From positions 1 through 9,935 of the forward strand of contig JAYVOC010000014.1 in assembly GCA_043758125.1 (NCBI GenBank): a DNA stretch of 9,935 bases, written 5' to 3'. Source of the stretch: JANXSD01 sp043758125. GTDB taxonomy: Bacteria; Bacteroidota; Bacteroidia; AKYH767-A; OLB10. Of this stretch, positions 6,111 to 9,935 are shown one piece after another. The notes below the pieces were generated by a model. That model searched no databases. It had not been told where the DNA came from and saw only the letters and a list, made by a program, of their open reading frames with translations. Numbering within the stretch: position 1 is the first letter of the stretch; every line of letters starts with the position of its first letter. A program made the position numbers and the translations under genes.

Positions 6111-7364
6111 GTGGCAAAGGGAATTTTTGGGGATTTGTTCTTTATTCCATCTATAAAGAAAGCATCGGACGAATTATCCGCGAAAGGAAATTCAGTGTTC
6201 GGTCAACTCTATTCAAGAGTGATTAGTAAGATGTCAGAATCAGACCCTAAGTTTATTGAAGCCAAGCAGAAAATTGCAGACCTGTCGAAAATTCTGAACA
6301 AAACTTTGGCAGATGGCCAACCCAATAGGGATAGGCCTACTGAGCTAACCTCCCTGGAAAACCTTCTTGATGAAGAGCTGAAGTCTTGGAAAGCAAAAAT
6401 TGACATTCAAATAACTCCTCCCAATGTTGATGAAATATTTCGAATAGGCGCTAATGTTTTAGTCGATGACGGTATTAAAACAGATATAGAAAGGAAAGGT
6501 CATGGTTTGCAAAGAGCTTTAATCTTTGCTTTACTACGATCTTGGTCAAGAGTCTTAAAAGAGGAAAGGGAGCAGACGAGCGTGACAGCAGACGAAGTTG
6601 GCACTACTCCACGAACAACAAAAAGAAAAGCCTCGAAAGCAACATATTTTATATTTGAAGAACCTGAACTATTCTTGCATCCTCAAGCTCAAAAAGAATT
6701 ATTTAATTCATTAGTCGCTCTGTCGAAAGACGAAAATCAAATTGTTCTATGTACTCATTCAAGTTCTTTTTTAGACCTTGAACATCATAAGTCCATTTGC
6801 ATAGTAAAGAAGGATTCTATTTCCGAAGGTACTAAAGTTTTACAATGCACTAGTGACCTTTTTTCTGAATTAGAGGAAAAGAAGAGGTTTAATTTAAGCT
6901 ATTGGATCAATCCTGATAGAAGTGAATTGTTTTTCGCAAAAAAGGTTATTCTTCTTGAAGGGCAAACCGATAAATCGGTAATACATTTAATGGCAAAAAA
7001 ACTGGGTGTTTTTAGATATGATTATACTTTAATTGATTGTGGAAGTAAGGCTACTATACCTCAATATATAAATCTCCTAAACAAATTTCGATTAAGATAT
7101 ACTGTAGTTTATGATAAAGATCATCAAACAGATAAAACCTCAGACGGATTAGCATCAGCCGTGAAAAGTTCAGCCTTAATTGAAGGTGTTATTGATGCAA
7201 GCCTTGGTGAGTCTGTTATTCTTATTAATGATATTGAAGAGGAAATAGGTATAACAGAAAAAGTGAGTAGCAGCAAAGCATACGTTGCTATTAATCATGT
7301 CGATGATGATGCTTTTACTATATCTGAAACATTCAAGGCAAAAATTCTTAAAATATTCGAGTAA
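6111..7364 (+). CDS. C-terminal OLD fragment with Walker B and TOPRIM domain
   Basis: The first usable start codon after the TGA is a GTG at 6111. It would give 417 aa containing the signature-like segment, Walker B, H-loop and complete TOPRIM domain, but no Walker A. Sequence from 5865 to 6110 is open in the same frame and encodes recognisable OLD-like protein (NGYLEVPNEDW), which shows this GTG was an internal valine codon and not the original start. Automatic annotation may list it as a stand-alone OLD nuclease. An independently translated TOPRIM fragment is possible but unproven. Confidence 0.45.
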   Translation: MAKGIFGDLFFIPSIKKASDELSAKGNSVFGQLYSRVISKMSESDPKFIEAKQKIADLSKILNKTLADGQPNRDRPTELTSLENLLDEELKSWKAKIDIQITPPNVDEIFRIGANVLVDDGIKTDIERKGHGLQRALIFALLRSWSRVLKEEREQTSVTADEVGTTPRTTKRKASKATYFIFEEPELFLHPQAQKELFNSLVALSKDENQIVLCTHSSSFLDLEHHKSICIVKKDSISEGTKVLQCTSDLFSELEEKKRFNLSYWINPDRSELFFAKKVILLEGQTDKSVIHLMAKKLGVFRYDYTLIDCGSKATIPQYINLLNKFRLRYTVVYDKDHQTDKTSDGLASAVKSSALIEGVIDASLGESVILINDIEEEIGITEKVSSSKAYVAINHVDDDAFTISETFKAKILKIFE

Positions 7365-7389
7365 AATATAGGCTCAACTTTAAATTCTT

Positions 7390-8661
7390 ATGACTTCTAA
7401 CACCCAAATAAAATGTCCCAACTGTGGCACTTCAATTGATGTGCAGGATATTCTTGCGCATCAGTTGGAGGATGAGATCAAGAAAAAATATCAGTCACAA
7501 TTGGTGGATGAAAAATTGAAGTTTAGTCAGGAAGAGGAGAAATTGACCAAGGCAAAAGAGGAATTTGAGCAAAAACGAAAACAGGAAAATGAACTGTTTC
7601 AAGAGCGCATTGAGAGCAAGCTTAAAGATGAGCGGAAGGTCATTGAAGAAAAGCTCAAAAAGAAATTGCAGGAAGAACAGTCTGACCAGTTTCAATCTTT
7701 GCAAAAAGAACTAAACGAAAAGTCAGAACAAATCAAAGAATTGAACAGAACCAAAGCCGAAATTGAGAAATTGAAGAGGGAGAATGCAGAGGTGAAGGAA
7801 TCTGTAGAAGCTGAATCTCAAAAAAGACTGAATGAAATTCTGGTATCTGAAAAAGAGAAAATCAAGAAAGCCGAGGAAGAAAAAAGTGAATTGCGTTTCA
7901 AGGAACTTCAAAAACAATTGGAAGACCAAAGGAAACTGACCGAAGAAATGAAACGCAAACAGGATCAGGGTTCTATGCAGTTACAAGGTGAAGTTCAAGA
8001 ATTAGCGATAGAAGAATGGCTTGCTATTCAGTTTCCTTTGGACACTATAGAAGAAATTAAAAAGGGTGCGCGGGGCGGTGATTGTATTCAAATAGTCAAT
8101 ACCCGCAGTCGGCAAAACTGTGGAAAAATCTATTATGAAAGTAAACGCACCAAAGACTTTCAGTCTAATTGGATTGAAAAATTCAAAACGGATATGCGCG
8201 AGAAGAATGCAGATATTGGAGTATTAGTAACAGAGGCCATGCCATCGGATATGGATCGAATGGGCATTAAAGATGGAGTTTGGATTTGCAGTTATGAAGA
8301 GTTTAAAGGGCTTTGTGCAGTTCTGAGAGAGTCTGTTATTCAATTGAGTTTAGTAGCGAGTACGCAGGAAAACAAAGGCGACAAAATGCACATGCTTTAT
8401 GATTTCTTAACCAGTAACACTTTTCGTATGCAAGTGGAAGCCATAGTAGAAGGCTTTTCATCTATGAAGGAAGCATTAGAAAGTGAAAAGCGCGCTATGC
8501 AACGGATATGGAAGGAACGGGAAAAACAAATTGAAAAAGTTATTACCAATACCATAGACATGTACGGCTCCATTAAAGGCATTGCAGGAAATGCAATACA
8601 GTCAGTCAAAGCTTTAGAATTGCCCGGCAACTTCGATGGGGAGGAAAAAAATGAAAGATAG
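7390..8661 (+). CDS. DUF2130 protein: CPNC motif, long coiled coil, PD-(D/E)XK-like core
   Basis: This 423-aa protein begins with a zinc-ribbon-like CPNC at 9-12, only one half of a four-cysteine site. A very long charged Glu/Lys/Gln coiled coil follows (about 25-195). The conserved DUF2130 region (about 197-320) contains GEVQE (200-204), GGD with D231, and ESK at 250-252, an arrangement like the GE...D...ExK core of restriction-endonuclease folds. The tail is helical. The product is probably cytoplasmic and DNA-acting, with the coiled coil for oligomerisation. It starts 25 nt after the OLD stop, on the same strand and without an obvious promoter, so it is probably co-transcribed. DUF2130 genes are often found near defence and mobile genes, but their activity is not established to my knowledge. 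It could also be an independent cargo gene. Confidence 0.8.
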   Translation: MTSNTQIKCPNCGTSIDVQDILAHQLEDEIKKKYQSQLVDEKLKFSQEEEKLTKAKEEFEQKRKQENELFQERIESKLKDERKVIEEKLKKKLQEEQSDQFQSLQKELNEKSEQIKELNRTKAEIEKLKRENAEVKESVEAESQKRLNEILVSEKEKIKKAEEEKSELRFKELQKQLEDQRKLTEEMKRKQDQGSMQLQGEVQELAIEEWLAIQFPLDTIEEIKKGARGGDCIQIVNTRSRQNCGKIYYESKRTKDFQSNWIEKFKTDMREKNADIGVLVTEAMPSDMDRMGIKDGVWICSYEEFKGLCAVLRESVIQLSLVASTQENKGDKMHMLYDFLTSNTFRMQVEAIVEGFSSMKEALESEKRAMQRIWKEREKQIEKVITNTIDMYGSIKGIAGNAIQSVKALELPGNFDGEEKNER

Positions 8662-8665
8662 ACGT

Positions 8666-8686
8666 CTTAATTATTTTAAGTTTTTT
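8666..8686 (+). terminator. Weak Rho-independent-like terminator after the DUF2130 gene
   Basis: CTTAA at 8666-8670 and TTAAG at 8676-8680 form a 5-bp stem with a 5-nt loop, followed by six T at 8681-8686. It lies just after the DUF2130 stop, where the gene array ends. The stem is short and AT-only apart from one pair, so termination may be inefficient. Confidence 0.4.
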
Positions 8687-8774
8687 CCTCTCTCGTTTTC
8701 CAACCGGCAACGTAAAATATCCCGATAAATTGTAGCAAATTCATAGGATTTATTTTCCTGCATTGTGTCTTGTT

Positions 8775-8833
8775 TTGATAACTGAGTTAAGGACTTAACG
8801 TTAATGAACCACAAGTCCTAAAACAATTATCAA
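8775..8833. repeat. Nested inverted repeats upstream of the orphan gene
   Basis: An outer pair TTGATAA (8775-8781) / TTATCAA (8827-8833) encloses an inner pair AGGACTT (8790-8796) / AAGTCCT (8813-8819). The left part also contains GTTAAG-GA-CTTAAC (8786-8799) and the perfect palindrome TTAACGTTAA (8795-8804 region). It lies in the 188-nt gap before the gene at 8850. It could be an operator cluster, a structured leader or a palindromic recombination site. A very weak promoter-like pair (TTG at 8730, TATTTTCC at 8751) lies upstream, which would place the structure in the 5' leader. Confidence 0.45.
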
Positions 8834-8849
8834 CTAAAACAAAACAGTT

Positions 8850-9470
8850 ATGGCAAGTACCATTGAAACAGGTCACGCAAAAAATGTGGCGACCTTTGAA
8901 GATCTAATCAGCTTCTGCACAGGCTATGGAGCAACGTACAACCCGAGCAAACCGGCATTAAAACTGCCAGCTTTAGCCACCCAGAATACTGGAGCAATTG
9001 CAGCACTGCAAGCAGTGAAAGTTGCAAAGACTGCTTTCGACAATGCAACAAATGCGAGAGAGGTGGCTTTCAAACCACTCAAACCGTTGGCAACTAAAAT
9101 CGTAAATGGTTTAGCAGCAACGGAAGCCACAGCGCAAACAGTTGATGATGTTAAAACAACGAACAACAAAATTCAGGGCAAGAGAGCGAAGGCTATTGAA
9201 AAACCAACAGCAGCAGCGTTGGCAGCCGGAGCAGAACCTGTTAAGACGGCATCCACTTCACAACAAAGCTTTGATAAATTGATAGACCACTTTGCGCAAA
9301 TGATAGCAATGTTAACCGCAGAGCCAAAATATCTCCCCAACGAGAATGAATTGAAAGTGACAACGCTTAACACCTTGCTGACAGACCTCAGAGCAAAGAA
9401 AGATTCTCCAAGGTTGCCCCCCGCGCGAGTACACTATATAAAGAGTGCCTCGTGGACAAAGAACAAATGA
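8850..9470 (+). CDS. Alanine-rich helical hypothetical protein with abnormal C-terminus
   Basis: This 206-aa protein is soluble and mostly helical, rich in Ala, Thr and Lys, with no signal peptide or catalytic motif. Its opening (MASTIETGHAKNVATFEDL, then FCTGYGATYNPSKPAL) and the segment AREVAFKPLKPLATKIVN resemble a recurring uncharacterised family in Bacteroidota that I recall as about 230-250 aa. The function is unknown. The ATG follows an A-rich leader (AAAACAAAACAGTT), typical for this phylum. The last 20 or so residues turn abruptly Pro-, Trp- and Lys-rich after a run of six C at 9417-9422, suggesting that the conserved C-terminus has been lost. Codon and base composition are visibly more GC-rich than the defence genes, so it probably has a separate origin and is not part of that operon. 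Confidence 0.65.
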   Translation: MASTIETGHAKNVATFEDLISFCTGYGATYNPSKPALKLPALATQNTGAIAALQAVKVAKTAFDNATNAREVAFKPLKPLATKIVNGLAATEATAQTVDDVKTTNNKIQGKRAKAIEKPTAAALAAGAEPVKTASTSQQSFDKLIDHFAQMIAMLTAEPKYLPNENELKVTTLNTLLTDLRAKKDSPRLPPARVHYIKSASWTKNK

Positions 9471-9651
9471 GTAGCAAACGGACAATCATGTACCGTGACA
9501 ATCCATTCTATAACGTGACACCTTAACGACAATGTAACGACCGACTAGAAAATACAGGGGAAGAAGGGTACTGTTGCTAACAAAAATGTTTGCGCAATGG
9601 TGGGGCGAAGTGTAAGCTATAAGTTTATATCTTCGCTCAACGTTTTGTCAC
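9471..9651. other. Intergenic junction region
   Basis: No gene is supported here. The region follows the damaged end of the orphan gene and carries a long imperfect hairpin near the right side. It leads directly into a gene fragment with no start, consistent with a recombination junction. Confidence 0.4.
9581..9647. repeat. Long imperfect hairpin at the right junction
   Basis: GCGAAG at 9605-9610 pairs with CTTCGC at 9631-9636, enclosing TATAA (9618-9622) / TTATA (9625-9629). Outside these, GTT 9588-9590 can pair with AAC 9639-9641 and CAAAA 9581-9585 with TTTTG 9643-9647. There is a bulge of roughly 14 nt on the left arm. The vocabulary (GTTTGCGCAATGGTGGGGCGAAG) resembles dispersed intergenic repeats I recall from Bacteroidota genomes. 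No T-run follows the closing arm, so it is not a classic terminator. Confidence 0.5.
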
Positions 9652-9927
9652 GTGGGATTTGGAGTTTTTTGTTGGCTGGGGGGCTCACGCACGAATTCTA
9701 AAACTCTTTATGTTGACCGCGTAAAATCAACGATCGATACTGTATTTATTGCTTCAAGACCGGATACTATTGTGCAGACCAAAATTATCTATGTGAAGCA
9801 GCCGGTTACTGCAGCGGTGCAGATATCAAATGAAACAAATCAACCCGAAATCATAATTTCTAAAGGTGTGAATATGAAAGACAAAGAAGAGTTGGAAAAA
9901 CTTTTGGTCTCAGGTTCTGAGTTGTAA
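9616..9927 (+). pseudogene. 3' fragment of an unrecognised gene
   Basis: The frame is open from 9616 to the TAA at 9925-9927. The only early start is a GTG at 9652, giving 91 aa, and there is no ATG until deep in the frame. The first 15 or so residues (GFGVFCWLGGSRTNS) look like translated junction DNA. From about residue 17 the sequence becomes protein-like: alternating hydrophobic strand segments with repeated TxxxDTV/xxDTI pattern (IDTVFIASRPDTIVQTKIIYV), then a charged helical tail ending LEKLLVSGSEL. It looks like the C-terminus of a larger protein whose 5' part was removed by recombination. I do not recognise the family; a short intact gene using the GTG is the alternative. Confidence 0.4.
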
Positions 9928-9935
9928 TTGTAGCA

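Larger units (their letters stand above)
5568..7364 (+). pseudogene. OLD-family ATPase/TOPRIM nuclease gene interrupted by in-frame TGA
   Basis: One continuous reading frame of 598 codons is broken only by TGA at 5862-5864 (codon 99). Both sides align to one OLD-family protein: RecF/SMC-like N-terminus with Walker A GQNNHGKSN at 29-37, a signature-like GHGLQRA at 311-317, Walker B IFEEPE at 362-367, CTHSSSF at 395-401, then a TOPRIM nuclease domain with LLEGQTDKS (E464) and DKD (D516, D518). A hydrophilic basic linker (about 330-355) precedes Walker B. OLD proteins are ATP-regulated nucleases used in anti-phage defence. The frame is unbroken for 246 nt after the TGA with no ATG or GTG, so the break is a substitution and not a frameshift. 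TGG (Trp), CGA or another one-step codon could be ancestral. No UvrD-like helicase follows, so this is not a Gabija locus. Either a recent nonsense mutation or a base error explains it. Confidence 0.85.

Noticed and set aside
5568..7364. Gabija (GajAB) system
   Set aside because: The OLD-like gene would fit GajA, but the next gene is DUF2130 and not a UvrD-like helicase, and no helicase occurs in the window.
7495..7929. Minus-strand Phe/Leu-rich open frames opposite the DUF2130 coiled coil
   Set aside because: These are antisense readings of Glu/Lys-rich codons (GAA/AAA become TTC/TTT), an expected artefact of coiled-coil coding DNA and not membrane proteins.
9571..9700. Integron attC site at the right-hand hairpin
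   Set aside because: GCTCAAC at 9635-9641 fits the RYYYAAC box, but no matching GTTRRRY box occurs at a suitable distance; the nearest, GTTGGCT, does not fit. No integrase is present.

Overview
The window looks like an accessory defence island in a member of the Bacteroidota. The evidence is AT-rich DNA, A-rich start regions without Shine-Dalgarno sequences, and one exact match to the Bacteroidota promoter pattern (TTG, 19 nt, TAnnTTTG) in front of the first gene. The phylum is an inference; no rRNA or marker gene is present.

Layout. Positions 1-99 carry short direct repeats that resemble the end of an IS21-type insertion sequence. Positions 100-373 have no convincing gene but hold a GC-rich patch with three hairpins, the largest having 18-nt arms with 16 of 18 pairs. 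Positions 374-8661 form one co-directional gene array: an XRE-type regulator (411), a 997-aa Eco57I-like restriction-methylation-specificity protein (734), a second adenine-N6 methyltransferase (3714), a 71-aa KTSC-domain protein (5352), an OLD-family ATPase/TOPRIM nuclease gene interrupted by an in-frame TGA (5568-7364), and a coiled-coil DUF2130 protein with a PD-(D/E)XK-like motif (7390). The first three genes overlap (4 and 14 nt). The KTSC stop codon touches the OLD start codon. Positions 8662-8849 hold a weak terminator and nested inverted repeats. An alanine-rich orphan protein of different base composition follows (8850-9470), with an abnormal C-terminus. The right end has a long imperfect hairpin (9581-9647) and the 3' part of an unrecognised gene (9616-9927) with no credible start.

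How the genes may work together. The regulator sits where a controller protein would sit and has a palindrome over its own promoter and start. It probably times expression of the restriction and modification enzymes. The bifunctional enzyme (N-terminal nuclease, central methylase, C-terminal specificity region) and the separate methylase match the Eco57I arrangement, where the second methylase provides full host protection. KTSC, OLD and DUF2130 form a second layer of nucleic-acid-acting genes behind the restriction-modification core. The OLD gene appears inactivated by a single codon, unless that base is an error. The most interesting possibility is that KTSC, OLD and DUF2130 are a recurrent accessory module. 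That is an inference from order and spacing and needs comparative genomics.
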